This document shows, one piece after another, positions 23,491 through 31,840 of a stretch of 34,161 nucleotides of DNA. The DNA comes from an uncultured Succiniclasticum sp. (GTDB taxonomy: Bacteria > Bacillota > Negativicutes > Acidaminococcales > Acidaminococcaceae): positions 1 through 34,161 of the forward strand of contig CADCHY010000011.1 in assembly GCA_902801365.1 (NCBI GenBank), read 5' to 3'. Position 1 is the first letter of the stretch; each line of letters starts with the position of its first letter. A model generated the notes under the pieces. It made no database searches. It was given only the letters and a program-made list of their open reading frames with translations, and was not told the DNA's origin. The translations under genes and the position numbers were made by a program.

Positions 23491-25113
23491 CTATTTTATC
23501 GTGATGCGTCCGGCGCCGTAGGGATTTTCATAACCTTCTTTGATTTTTGCGTTCAGATGGTTCTGCACATATTCCATGATAGCGTCCACGTCCGTCATGA
23601 TGCCGTCCTTCAGCAGCCTGCTCTGTTTGAACATCACGAGGCCGTTGCCGCCGTCCTTCAGTACATATGTGCTGCCGCCTATGGTATACTTGCCGTTCAG
23701 GTCGATGGGCTTGCCGTTGATCATCACGTCTTTCACGCGGCGCTCGCCTTTCACTTCCACAAAATTACCTTTGGCATCTACCACCAGGCCGGAAGGAATG
23801 GAAGAGTCAACTGTATAGCTCATACCGGAAACCTGCATGAAAGCCCCGTGCTCGCCGGGATATGCGGATGCGCCGACTTCCAGGGCGTCAACAATCTGCT
23901 GCCCCGTAGCTTCAATCACCGTGCACATGTTACCGAAGGGGAAAGCTTCCAGCAAATCATTATAGGTGAACACGCCTTTTTTGATGGTGTTGCGGATAGA
24001 ACCGCCGTTGACCATGGAAATGTCTGTATCCAGCACAAATCGGAAAGAATCAGCCACAAAATCGCCCAGGTTGGTTTCCCCGTTACGCACCCGGCGGTCC
24101 CCGGTCTTGGGATCATCGCCTGTCAGATCCGTCAGTGCCTCGCCTACAGGTTGCTTCAGGATGGGCTCAAACTTTTTGTTTTCTTTGGCAACCAGTTTGG
24201 TAACTTTCGGATCTGCGGCTTTCAGGTCTTTCACTAACTCGGAAGTAATGGTCCCATCTTCTTTGATCGTCATTTTTCCCAGACTTTTGAGCTTGGTTCC
24301 CGTCTGGGCCACCAGCACTTCCTTGCCTGCTTTGTTGATGATTTTGTGAGGGGGGATATATTGTTCATGGGAGTGTCCGTCAATGATGGCGTCAATGTTA
24401 TAGGTATTGGCAGCTACCGCGCCGCTGGACCAGTAAGGAATAGAACCATCGGTGCCCAGATGCCCTACCAGGAACACGTATTCTGCGCCTTCTTTGCGTA
24501 CGTTGTTAACAGCCCGCTGCACAGCTTCATAAACTTTTTCGCCGGTCTGGTCTTCACAGAAACTGTAGATAAATTTTCCATTTTTATCCTGAAAATATTT
24601 TGGCGTGGAAGTTACCAGAGTTTCCGGGGTAGTTACGCCCACAAAGCCTATCTTCTTACCGCCCAAAACAATAATCTTATAGGGTTTCAAAATCGGTTTA
24701 CGGGTTTTCACATCCACAAAGTTACAGGAATAATAACCACATTTCTGACGGGGGGCCAGCTTCAGGAAACGTTCCATACCATAATCAAATTCATGATTGC
24801 CGGGAATGACAAAGTCGTAGCCCACTGCGTTCATAATCTTGACAATGGATTCGCCGGTGGATAACTTGCCGATAGGAGCGCCCTGAATGGCATCGCCGGC
24901 GTCTGCCAGCGCCACGGGATGTCCCTGTTTTTTCAAATCTTTTTTGTATTGGGACACCTTATCAATGCCAAGGTTATCCGTGATACCGCAGTGGATATCG
25001 TTGGTATGCAATATGATGATTTCTTTTCCGGCTGCCAATACCGCTACCGGAAGCAGCAACGTTACCAGCATTGCCAATGCTGCACTGTAGAGTTTTTTCA
25101 GGTTTCTGGTCAT
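23491..25113 (-). CDS. Secreted 5'-nucleotidase / UshA-type metallophosphoesterase
   Basis: This 540-residue exported enzyme should dephosphorylate nucleotides (possibly UDP-sugars) outside the inner membrane. A signal peptide covers about residues 1-28 (LAMLVTLLLPVAVLAAG). The metallophosphatase domain shows LHTNDIHCG (D39, H41), ADAGDAIQGAPIG, PGNHEFDYG and DGHSHEQYI as di-metal ligands. The C-terminal 5'-nucleotidase domain includes ETNLGDFVADSFR, NGGSIRNTIKKGV and LLEAFPFGNMC, the substrate-binding part. AAAGGAC precedes the start. The gene lies 54 bases downstream of the cyclase-type gene and may be cotranscribed. Confidence 0.93.
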   Translation of the reverse strand: MTRNLKKLYSAALAMLVTLLLPVAVLAAGKEIIILHTNDIHCGITDNLGIDKVSQYKKDLKKQGHPVALADAGDAIQGAPIGKLSTGESIVKIMNAVGYDFVIPGNHEFDYGMERFLKLAPRQKCGYYSCNFVDVKTRKPILKPYKIIVLGGKKIGFVGVTTPETLVTSTPKYFQDKNGKFIYSFCEDQTGEKVYEAVQRAVNNVRKEGAEYVFLVGHLGTDGSIPYWSSGAVAANTYNIDAIIDGHSHEQYIPPHKIINKAGKEVLVAQTGTKLKSLGKMTIKEDGTITSELVKDLKAADPKVTKLVAKENKKFEPILKQPVGEALTDLTGDDPKTGDRRVRNGETNLGDFVADSFRFVLDTDISMVNGGSIRNTIKKGVFTYNDLLEAFPFGNMCTVIEATGQQIVDALEVGASAYPGEHGAFMQVSGMSYTVDSSIPSGLVVDAKGNFVEVKGERRVKDVMINGKPIDLNGKYTIGGSTYVLKDGGNGLVMFKQSRLLKDGIMTDVDAIMEYVQNHLNAKIKEGYENPYGAGRITIK

Positions 25114-25167
25114 TTTTTGTGTCCTTTCTGATATTCAGGAGGAAGATTTGAAGATGGAAGTAACTGT

Positions 25168-25935
25168 TTATTGTTTAGGTGTCAACGCGTACACTCGCGC
25201 CGGCAGACCGGTCGCGCCCTCAATACGCGGCCAGGAAGCAAACAGTACCGCCCCGGCAGGCGCCACTTTATCCAGATTGCAAAGCACTTCGATCTGAAGC
25301 TTTCCGGAAGCCAGTACAAAGCGCTCGCAGGCAAGATCTCCTGCTTCAACGGCCAGATAACTGGCATCTGTATCCAGCGTCTCATGTCCGTTGGCCGCCG
25401 CTTTGCGTACTTCAAAAATATATTTGAGAGCATCAATCGACCAGCCCGGACAATGTTCATTCCCGTCTGCCCCTACGTTAGACAGTTTGTCCATATCGGG
25501 CCAGCGCTTGTACCAGTCAGTCCGCAGGGCCACAAAGGCGCCTTCCGGAATGGGACCGTATTTTTCTTCATAGGCTTTGATATCTTCCACAGTTACGGCA
25601 TAATCAACGTTAACTTTTACCTTTTCGCTGATATCAATCACTGCCAGCGGGAACACAAAGTCCTGTACACCGTACTGTTCAGACAAGGGTGCATCTTTCA
25701 CAAAATGCCCCGGGAAATCAATATGAGTGCCGAATTGACCGGGGAATTTGAACGTATGAATCAGGCATTCCAACATGGGATTGCCCCAGTCAAAAACCAC
25801 CTTGCTCAGTTCCACCGAACCTTCCGGTATTCCGCTCCAGAACGGACTGTCGTTGTTGAGGGAATGGGAAAGTTCTACCCACTCATACCCTTCAGATTTC
25901 AATTCCTTTAAAACATTCCATAATTTGTTTTCCAT
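25168..25935 (-). CDS. Cyclase / kynurenine formamidase-like metal hydrolase
   Basis: This 255-residue member of the cyclase family (PF04199) has the metal motif H-x-D-x(3)-H as GTHIDFPGHF (H71, D73, H77), preceded by ELSHSLNNDSPFWSG. The later DTDASYLAVEA and VLCNLDKV segments fit the family fold. Members hydrolyse N-formylkynurenine or cyclic amides and lactones. No tryptophan-catabolism gene is nearby, so the substrate is open. There is no signal peptide. GGAGGGG precedes the start. It lies 30 bases after the M48 gene at 25966-27078 and before the 5'-nucleotidase gene. Confidence 0.85.
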   Translation of the reverse strand: MENKLWNVLKELKSEGYEWVELSHSLNNDSPFWSGIPEGSVELSKVVFDWGNPMLECLIHTFKFPGQFGTHIDFPGHFVKDAPLSEQYGVQDFVFPLAVIDISEKVKVNVDYAVTVEDIKAYEEKYGPIPEGAFVALRTDWYKRWPDMDKLSNVGADGNEHCPGWSIDALKYIFEVRKAAANGHETLDTDASYLAVEAGDLACERFVLASGKLQIEVLCNLDKVAPAGAVLFASWPRIEGATGLPARVYALTPKQ

Positions 25936-25965
25936 AAATGCCCCTCCAATAAATATTATATCAAC

Positions 25966-27078
25966 TTATTTAATTTTATTTAGCAGGGTAGCCAGTTCAT
26001 AAGCAGAAGTGTCTCCGCCATAACAGGTCATAATCGGTTGCTGGCCCAGCATAAGCGTATTGCCGGAAGCGTAGGCGTCGGATTTATTATGTCCGTTATG
26101 ATAGGCCGCCGCCAGATTGCCCAGCACAAAATAGGAACGCTCCGCTCCGCTCATATCATTGGCGGCAACAGGCTGGACCAGGGCCTTGCCGTTCACTTTT
26201 ACGACACCTTTTTCTGCGGTTACGTGCTTGCCGCTGTATTCAAACAGCCTCTTAACATAGTTTTCCCTGCGCTGTTGGTGGGTAGGATGATCGCTGGGAG
26301 AGAAAATCTCGCCTCCAAAGTTTTTCTTGGATTTTCCGTATTTTTCTTCCACCCGCTGCCAGATTGCGGCGGCAGCGCCAGGGTTATAGCCGGCGTTAAT
26401 TACATAATCAAGGGCAAGGTTATCTGCTTCCCACTCGTCCTTTTTGGTAATGGAAACCGAATCAATCTGGTTTACCAGCACATTAAGGGCAATATTGGTC
26501 AGCGCAGAACTTCCCACTGCCGAGCCTACCATCGCAGCGCCGATAGCAACGTTCAGTTTCTTCCGCATAGAGGACGCAACATGGTTCTTCTGACCGTGAC
26601 CCATTTCATGCGCCAGAACAACAGCAACTTCATCCGGATTATCTGTAAGACTGTACAGACCCTCGTTGACACTCATCACATGCCCCATGCTGCAAAATGC
26701 ATTAAATGATTTCTGTTTGTTGATAAAATACAAATACGGTTTTTGAAGTATGGTAGCATCCACAGCCGCGATGCCTTTCGTCAGGCGGGGCATCATCTCA
26801 TCCAGTTGCTGTTTTCGGTAATAGTTTTCAGATACACCGTATTTTTCCTGATAACCGGCAAAAAGCTCCTGACGCCCTTCTTCCGTCTGATCATAATGTT
26901 TGATCAGTGCCTCCACCTGCTGCTTGGCTGCCACGCCTTGGACAACGGTACCAAGGATACCGCCAATAGCTCCAGCCTGTGCCGATGGCAACGGCTGGAC
27001 TGCAGCCTGCAAACTCACACCAATCATACCGCACAGAATTACTGAACCCAACTTCTTTTTCCAGGAATTTGTTTTCAT
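25966..27078 (-). CDS. Secreted M48-family zinc metallopeptidase (copy 1)
   Basis: This 370-residue peptidase has a signal peptide ending near AQA-GA (residues 34-36). The zinc motif is HEMGH (H157-H161, VVLAHEMGHGQKNH), with the third ligand region EWEADNLALDYVINAGYNP. SVNEGLYSLTDNPDE is the usual strand before the active-site helix. I prefer ATG 27078 over the GTG one codon earlier because GAGG is then seven bases away. It is probably periplasmic. It lies about 100 bases downstream of a second M48 gene with different sequence, so the two are an old duplication or functional pair rather than a recent copy. Confidence 0.9.
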   Translation of the reverse strand: MKTNSWKKKLGSVILCGMIGVSLQAAVQPLPSAQAGAIGGILGTVVQGVAAKQQVEALIKHYDQTEEGRQELFAGYQEKYGVSENYYRKQQLDEMMPRLTKGIAAVDATILQKPYLYFINKQKSFNAFCSMGHVMSVNEGLYSLTDNPDEVAVVLAHEMGHGQKNHVASSMRKKLNVAIGAAMVGSAVGSSALTNIALNVLVNQIDSVSITKKDEWEADNLALDYVINAGYNPGAAAAIWQRVEEKYGKSKKNFGGEIFSPSDHPTHQQRRENYVKRLFEYSGKHVTAEKGVVKVNGKALVQPVAANDMSGAERSYFVLGNLAAAYHNGHNKSDAYASGNTLMLGQQPIMTCYGGDTSAYELATLLNKIK

Positions 27079-27176
27079 CACTGCACCTCGCTTTTAATAA
27101 ACCGAATACTCACATAATATTCCGAAATACTCCGTCATATTAATCTTCTATAATATAAATTTTATACAAATCCTGA

Positions 27177-28274
27177 TTATTTTGCAACCGTTTTCGTCTG
27201 ATTTACCTTGTCAGTCCAATCTCTGAAGCAATTCACGCAGTAAGCAGCATAGCCGCCGGTATCTGCAAACCCCACAGCATCCTGCCGCCAGACGGTATGT
27301 ACCTGGATATCTTCATAATATATTTCGGCTTTATCGTTAGTTTCAAAAACGATGAAATGTGTCGGCTCGATTCTCTCTTTTTGTCTGACCTGGTAAAGGG
27401 CCCCTGCTAACAGTTCTGCCCGATACAACGGTTTGTTGCCGCCTGCAGCCGCTGCAATCCGGAATTCCCAAATATCTTTACTGCTATTCCCAAAAGATTC
27501 TTTCACGCTTGCGGTGCCGTCAGTATTTGATACCGGCGACGGGGTCATCTTCAGCGGGTCCATCATCTTATACATGTTCCGTATGCGCTGCTCCGGGTCG
27601 GGATGGCTGTCAAAAATCCCCCAACCAGGATTACCATATTCCAGGGCCAGTTCCTGAAGCTTATGCATAGTCACCAGCATGGCATAAGGGCTGTAACCCG
27701 CTTTCACCGTATAGGCAAACCCTTCCCGGTCCGCAGCGCTTTCGTCCGCCCTGCTGTAACCAGCCGCCAGCGCGTCGCCGACCACCATCCCCATGGCCAG
27801 TACATCACCATTGCCGGTAGCCGCCCCTGCAAGGATGGCCGCCAGCTGGGTCCACATGTTTTTTTCAAGCTGGTGCACCGTATGGCGCTTCACCACGTGC
27901 CCGATTTCATGCCCCAATACGCCTGCCAGTTCCGCATCGGATGGCATATAGTCCAAAAGCCCTTTAAAAACATATATATAACCGCCAGGACAGGCCAGCG
28001 CGTTCACATCATCTGTATTCAACACCTTAAAAGAATATTTTATGTTTTTACGACCGCACACATCCACCAGACTTTGCCCGATACGGTCGACCCGTTCCGC
28101 GATTTCCATATCGTTGATGACCCCATAACGGGCTTCTATCTGTTCAGCGGCAGCCTTGCCCATTTCTAACTCCTGTTTTTCGCTGATCAGGCCGGCTTCG
28201 GCAGCCGGCAGGAAAGAACAGGTAATTCCCAGCAGGCAGAATATTGAAAAAATAATTCTCAAAAAATGTTTCAC
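27177..28274 (-). CDS. Secreted M48-family zinc metallopeptidase (copy 2)
   Basis: This 365-residue peptidase has a signal peptide (about 1-27, ending PAAEA). The catalytic motif is HEIGH (H122-H126, GVLGHEIGHVVKRH), with the third ligand in SRADESAADREGFAYTVKAG. The core NALACPGGYIYVFKGLLDYM resembles BepA/LoiP-type periplasmic peptidases. A C-terminal domain of about 120 residues without recognised motifs follows SHPDPEQRI, and has two cysteines in YCVNC. The start is GTG (28274-28272), with GGAG six bases upstream. A role in outer-membrane protein quality control is plausible for a diderm host. Confidence 0.9.
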   Translation of the reverse strand: MKHFLRIIFSIFCLLGITCSFLPAAEAGLISEKQELEMGKAAAEQIEARYGVINDMEIAERVDRIGQSLVDVCGRKNIKYSFKVLNTDDVNALACPGGYIYVFKGLLDYMPSDAELAGVLGHEIGHVVKRHTVHQLEKNMWTQLAAILAGAATGNGDVLAMGMVVGDALAAGYSRADESAADREGFAYTVKAGYSPYAMLVTMHKLQELALEYGNPGWGIFDSHPDPEQRIRNMYKMMDPLKMTPSPVSNTDGTASVKESFGNSSKDIWEFRIAAAAGGNKPLYRAELLAGALYQVRQKERIEPTHFIVFETNDKAEIYYEDIQVHTVWRQDAVGFADTGGYAAYCVNCFRDWTDKVNQTKTVAK

Positions 28275-28367
28275 GTAAAACTCCTTTTTGGCAGTTAAAA
28301 CTGCTGTCCTTGCATGAATAATGATCCGGCAGCAGCAGTCACGGCAATGCTTTTGTCCTGACGCAAA

Positions 28368-29522
28368 TCATATAATCCCTTTTTCCTTAAAGCTTACAAT
28401 TTCTTCGTCTGAATACCCTAAAGCGCCTAACACTTTCCGGTTATGTTCACCTGCATAAGGCCCCCGGAAGCGAATGTTACAGGGAGTATCGGAAAGTTTT
28501 ACCGCCGGTTTCAGATACGTCACTTCCCCCAAATCTTCTCTTCGGGTTTCCAGCATGCCGGACTCTTTCGTCATATCATTTTCCAACGCTTCTTCCGGAT
28601 TGTATACAGGCGTTACGCAGAATGCCCCGTTTTCTGCCAGCGAAATCCATTCGTCCCGGGTTTTCGTCAGCAGCTTGTCACGGATCATTTGTGTTATTTC
28701 CTCTTCGTGGACGAAATCGTACTGCCTGTTTTTTAACTCCGGCAATTCAATCATTTCACAAAACATTCGCCAGAACTTTGGCTCAATGGTACCCACGCTG
28801 ATATATTTTCCGTCTTTTGTTTTATAAACATCATAGTAATGGGCACGCCGGCCAAAAGGCGTGTCTCCGGTTATCCTGCAGCCTGAAATGCTGGCAAGTG
28901 AGACAATTTGCATACTTAAGGCAGTGTTGTAAAGACTCACGTCAATGTATTGCCCTTTCCCTGTTTTTTCCCGTGCCAGCAGCGCCATGGAAATAGCTGC
29001 AACCGCATTCAGGCTGCTGCCGATTGCAGAGACCTGCACTTCACTGATGGCTACATTACCCGTATCATTCAGGAAATTCATGCCGGAAAGCCCGATAATG
29101 TTTAAATCGTGAGCGGGCTGTTGCTTATACTTGCTTTCCTGACCGAAGCCGGTAATGGAACAGTAAATCAACCGGGGATTAATTTTAACAACTTCTTCAT
29201 ACCCCAGCCCTTTCGACTGCAGGTAACCGGGGCGGAAACCTTCCAGAAACACATCCGCTCTCCGTAGCAGTTTTTTCAGAATTTCCTGCCCCTCTTCTGT
29301 CTTTATATTAACAGTAATTCCTTTTTTGTTCCGGTTCAGCGCCAGGTTCCAGCTGCTCATGCCGGGCGCCAATTGTGGCGCAAAATTACGGTTGGGATCG
29401 CCTTTCACGCCTTCCACCTTGATCACGTCCGCTCCGAAATCCGCCAGTACCATTCCGCAATACTGCCCGGGCAGCCACTGGGAGAAATCAATTACTTTTA
29501 TACCCTGTAACGCGCTGTTCAT
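28368..29522 (-). CDS. CaiB/BaiF family-III CoA-transferase-like protein
   Basis: This 384-residue protein has the family-III fold signature: GIKVIDFSQWLPGQYCGMVLADFGADVIKVEG, then NRNKKGITVNIKTEEGQEIL, FLEGFRPGYL, YCSITGFGQ and GKGQYIDVSLYN. Members transfer CoA between acids or racemise 2-methylacyl-CoA. Counting back from GKGQ, the position that holds the catalytic aspartate in formyl-CoA transferase and AMACR-type enzymes is Ser165 here (EVQVSAIGSS), so chemistry may differ or be lost. The rest is full length and intact. AGGTGA precedes the start. No partner acyl-CoA gene lies next to it, so the substrate is unknown. Confidence 0.85.
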   Translation of the reverse strand: MNSALQGIKVIDFSQWLPGQYCGMVLADFGADVIKVEGVKGDPNRNFAPQLAPGMSSWNLALNRNKKGITVNIKTEEGQEILKKLLRRADVFLEGFRPGYLQSKGLGYEEVVKINPRLIYCSITGFGQESKYKQQPAHDLNIIGLSGMNFLNDTGNVAISEVQVSAIGSSLNAVAAISMALLAREKTGKGQYIDVSLYNTALSMQIVSLASISGCRITGDTPFGRRAHYYDVYKTKDGKYISVGTIEPKFWRMFCEMIELPELKNRQYDFVHEEEITQMIRDKLLTKTRDEWISLAENGAFCVTPVYNPEEALENDMTKESGMLETRREDLGEVTYLKPAVKLSDTPCNIRFRGPYAGEHNRKVLGALGYSDEEIVSFKEKGII

Positions 29523-29704
29523 ATGCCGCTCACCTGCTTTCTTAATTCTAACTATGTATTTTATAAGGTAATTTTATCATAAATGTGGCATTTTGTTCTT
29601 GTTTTTGCAAACCTCCGGCATAGAATCTTTCTCAAAAGAGCAGTTTGATGCGTCTGTCTGCCGCGCGGTGAACAATCCCATTTAAGCAGCGCTTCCCGGT
29701 CCTC

Positions 29705-29733
29705 TTGTCCATATCTGTCAATGCAGTTATAAT
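29705..29733 (+). promoter_or_regulatory. Promoter of the small membrane protein gene
   Basis: TTGTCC (29705-29710), exactly 17 bases, then TATAAT (29728-29733), 32 bases before the start codon. Confidence 0.75.
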
Positions 29734-29764
29734 AAATCTAACAGCAAAAACCGGAGGCACCATC

Positions 29765-30061
29765 ATGAGCAGCTTCAGCCAGATTGTCAATTCGCTCTTA
29801 TATATTATTAGCGGTTTCTTTTTTGGTATCTTTGCCTCAAGGCACAGCATCTTTTCTGTTATGAATATACGCAGGACCCTGGCGGAAAAAAATTTTTCCC
29901 CTGCTTCTCTGTTCCGGCTGGCTTTCAGCATTCTTTTTATCGTGCTGGCCTTTCTTGTATTCCCTTCCTGGATGGCCTCCCGCACAACCATCGGGGCCAT
30001 CGCCTATTACGCGGTTCTGCTCTTCTATTTTTCAAAAGGATGGAAAAACTCTCCAAAATAA
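29765..30061 (+). CDS. Small membrane protein, two helices
   Basis: This 98-residue protein is not recognised. Residues about 9-28 (SLLYIISGFFFGIFASRHSI) and 48-66 (LAFSILFIVLAFLVFPSWM) form two clear membrane helices, and a third hydrophobic segment is near 73-88 (IGAIAYYAVLLFYF). The short basic tail ends KGWKNSPK. GGAGG precedes ATG 29765 and a good promoter lies just upstream; a longer frame from 29705 would start inside that promoter. It is a lone forward gene between leftward operons, with its own terminator. A reverse-strand frame of similar size overlaps it but lacks start signals. Confidence 0.8.
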   Translation: MSSFSQIVNSLLYIISGFFFGIFASRHSIFSVMNIRRTLAEKNFSPASLFRLAFSILFIVLAFLVFPSWMASRTTIGAIAYYAVLLFYFSKGWKNSPK

Positions 30062-30081
30062 CCCTTCCGCTATTAAAAACT

Positions 30082-30136
30082 TACGGATACTTTCCCGGCC
30101 TTCCTAAACCTCTGCCGGAAAAGTATCCGTATTTTT
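30082..30136. terminator. Bidirectional terminator
   Basis: TACGGATACTTT (30082-30093) pairs with AAGTATCCGTA (30121-30131), with an inner CCGGC/GCCGG stem, then TTTTT. An A-run on the left lets it serve the leftward PHP gene too. Confidence 0.9.
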
Positions 30137-30178
30137 CTTTTTACAGTATGCTAAAACGCTGATTGTATATAGATTTCT

Positions 30179-30997
30179 TCAGTGTTGTAATTGCGGAAGA
30201 CACAACATGTCCATATCAATAAACGGAACTCCTAAATGGCGGGTTTTCACAAAGTTTCCATGACAGTCGCTGCCACCGGAAATGTATAATTTGTGACGGT
30301 GACAGAAATGGGCCAGCAGCCTGCTGTCCTCCGGCCTGTGCCCGGAGTGATAGCATTCAAAACCGTCCAGCTTTTCGTCGACCAGTCGGGGCAGGTATTC
30401 CTGCATGCCGGCGCCATGAAAATCGCTGGCCAGATGGGCGCAAAGGGCAATCCCCCCAGCCTGCCGGATTACCTGTACTACTTCTGAAATGGCCGGAAAA
30501 TCCGGAAAGCCCAGATCATTTTCCGCTGTAAATATCCGCCGGAAAAAATCGTTCACATCACCGCACAACCCTTTGTCCTGCAGGTAGGCCAGCGCTTTCC
30601 AGCCGCCCCGGTGGGGATCATAGGTGTATTCCTTAAACTCTTCCATGGAAAGGGGCCAGCCCCTGTCAATCAGGTTGCGGACGCTGTCATCATCTTTCAG
30701 TTCCAACAGTCTCTGATTATGGCGGCAGAGTTCCCGCAGTCTTTTGTTTTCAATATCGATTCCGTAACCGAGGATATGGTAATTATGCCCATCCTTGGTA
30801 GAATTTAGTTCCACGCCGGTTATAAAACCCAAGCCCGTATCTGCCGCCAGTTTTTTCGTTTCTGGCACGTTGTCCACGCTGTCATGGTCCGTAACAGCAA
30901 AGAATTCTATTCCCGCAGCGCAAACCGCTTTCACTACCTGACCCGGGTCCCAGGTCCCATCGGAGGCCGTGGTGTGGATATGTAAATCAGCCCGCAT
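30179..30997 (-). CDS. PHP-domain phosphoesterase (RNase AM/TrpH-like)
   Basis: This 272-residue PHP phosphoesterase has the ordered metal motifs: ADLHIHTTASDGTWDP (H6, H8, D13), AVTDHDSVDNV, FITGVELN, ALCAHLASDFHG, YHSGHR and SGGSDCHG. Close relatives degrade short RNAs and 5'-phosphorylated nucleotides (RNase AM) or are annotated TrpH. The length fits. I chose ATG 30997 (MRADLHIH) because GGAG lies eight bases upstream; a longer frame overlaps the upstream gene's end. It is the second gene after the YigZ-like gene (29-base gap), probably one operon. Confidence 0.9.
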   Translation of the reverse strand: MRADLHIHTTASDGTWDPGQVVKAVCAAGIEFFAVTDHDSVDNVPETKKLAADTGLGFITGVELNSTKDGHNYHILGYGIDIENKRLRELCRHNQRLLELKDDDSVRNLIDRGWPLSMEEFKEYTYDPHRGGWKALAYLQDKGLCGDVNDFFRRIFTAENDLGFPDFPAISEVVQVIRQAGGIALCAHLASDFHGAGMQEYLPRLVDEKLDGFECYHSGHRPEDSRLLAHFCHRHKLYISGGSDCHGNFVKTRHLGVPFIDMDMLCLPQLQH

Positions 30998-31026
30998 AAA
31001 AACGTCTCCAATAATTATATTCCTTT

Positions 31027-31647
31027 TCAAACAGGTACTTCTTCATATTCAAATCCGGCTTCCGTCAGTTCGATGGGCTTCTGCAGTGCGTCTGTCAGCC
31101 ATTTTTCCGCCGGAATTTTCCTGTCCTCGGGCATACGCAGGGTAAAAATCACCGCGTTGCCGTATTCCGTGTCCGTCAGGTTAAACAACTGCTGCTGATA
31201 GAGAAGGTTGGCTATCTTGCCCGCCTCGCCCGGCGCACAGGAAAACACATAGAGCCCCATCTTAACTTTTTGCGCAAGTCCTGCTGCATCTACAGCATAA
31301 GCAACGGCGCCCGAATAGGCCCTTACAAGGCCTCCGGCCCCCAGTTTGACCCCTCCGAAATAGCGGGTCACTACGGCAGCCACCTGCTGCAGTTCCTGTT
31401 TGCGCAGAACCCCCAGCATGGGCATGCCGGCCGTACCGGAGGGCTCCCCGTCATCACTGGACCTCTGGTGCTGCTCATCAATTACATAAGCGCTGCAGTT
31501 ATGGGTTGCGTCCCAAAACTCTTTTTTCACCGCTTTTATGAATTCCTGGGCTTCCTCTTCCGTTTTAACTTTTTTAAGGGAACAGATAAAGCGGCTTTTG
31601 GATATTACCTGCTCCGTCCGTATATCCTTTGCAATCGTGAGATTCAT
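31027..31647 (-). CDS. YigZ / IMPACT family protein
   Basis: This 206-residue protein has the UPF0029 N-terminal domain with SRFICSLKKVKTEEEAQEFI and the hallmark DDGEPSGTAGMPML, followed by VVTRYFGGVKLGAGGLVRAY. The C-terminal DUF1949 domain covers about residues 130-195. Members are implicated in translation or ribosome-associated functions; the exact activity is not settled. I chose ATG 31647 (MNLTIAKD). A TTG ten codons upstream is possible, but the extension is merely arginine-rich. An extended -10 promoter lies at 31704-31712. Confidence 0.88.
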   Translation of the reverse strand: MNLTIAKDIRTEQVISKSRFICSLKKVKTEEEAQEFIKAVKKEFWDATHNCSAYVIDEQHQRSSDDGEPSGTAGMPMLGVLRKQELQQVAAVVTRYFGGVKLGAGGLVRAYSGAVAYAVDAAGLAQKVKMGLYVFSCAPGEAGKIANLLYQQQLFNLTDTEYGNAVIFTLRMPEDRKIPAEKWLTDALQKPIELTEAGFEYEEVPV

Positions 31648-31703
31648 AATCTGACGCTTCCGCCTTTCCCGACGCAAAATATCACATGAAGCATTATTGT
31701 TTA

Positions 31704-31712
31704 ATTATAACA
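31704..31712 (-). promoter_or_regulatory. Extended -10 promoter of the YigZ-PHP operon
   Basis: The reverse strand reads TGTTATAAT at 31712-31704, 57 bases before the YigZ start. Confidence 0.6.
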
Positions 31713-31781
31713 TAAATCAAATCCCGTTTGGTTTTGAAATTTATATTTTGCCCCTTCTCATTGCCGATCCAGGTTTTCTTA

Positions 31782-31809
31782 TTGCTCTGTATCACATTAG
31801 TGGTATAAT
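31782..31809 (+). promoter_or_regulatory. Promoter of the ClC gene
   Basis: TTGCTC (31782-31787), a 16-bp spacer and TATAAT (31804-31809) preceded by TGG. It lies 31 bases before the chosen ATG and rules out the in-frame upstream ATG at 31697. Confidence 0.7.
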
Positions 31810-31840
31810 AAGATGGTATAAATTTATAAGGACCTTTCGT

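Noticed and set aside
29632..30000. Reverse frame of about 122 codons opposite the small membrane protein
   Set aside because: It has no ribosome binding site or promoter, while the forward frame has both plus clear membrane helices. Its last 20 codons look slightly protein-like, so an old relic cannot be fully excluded.
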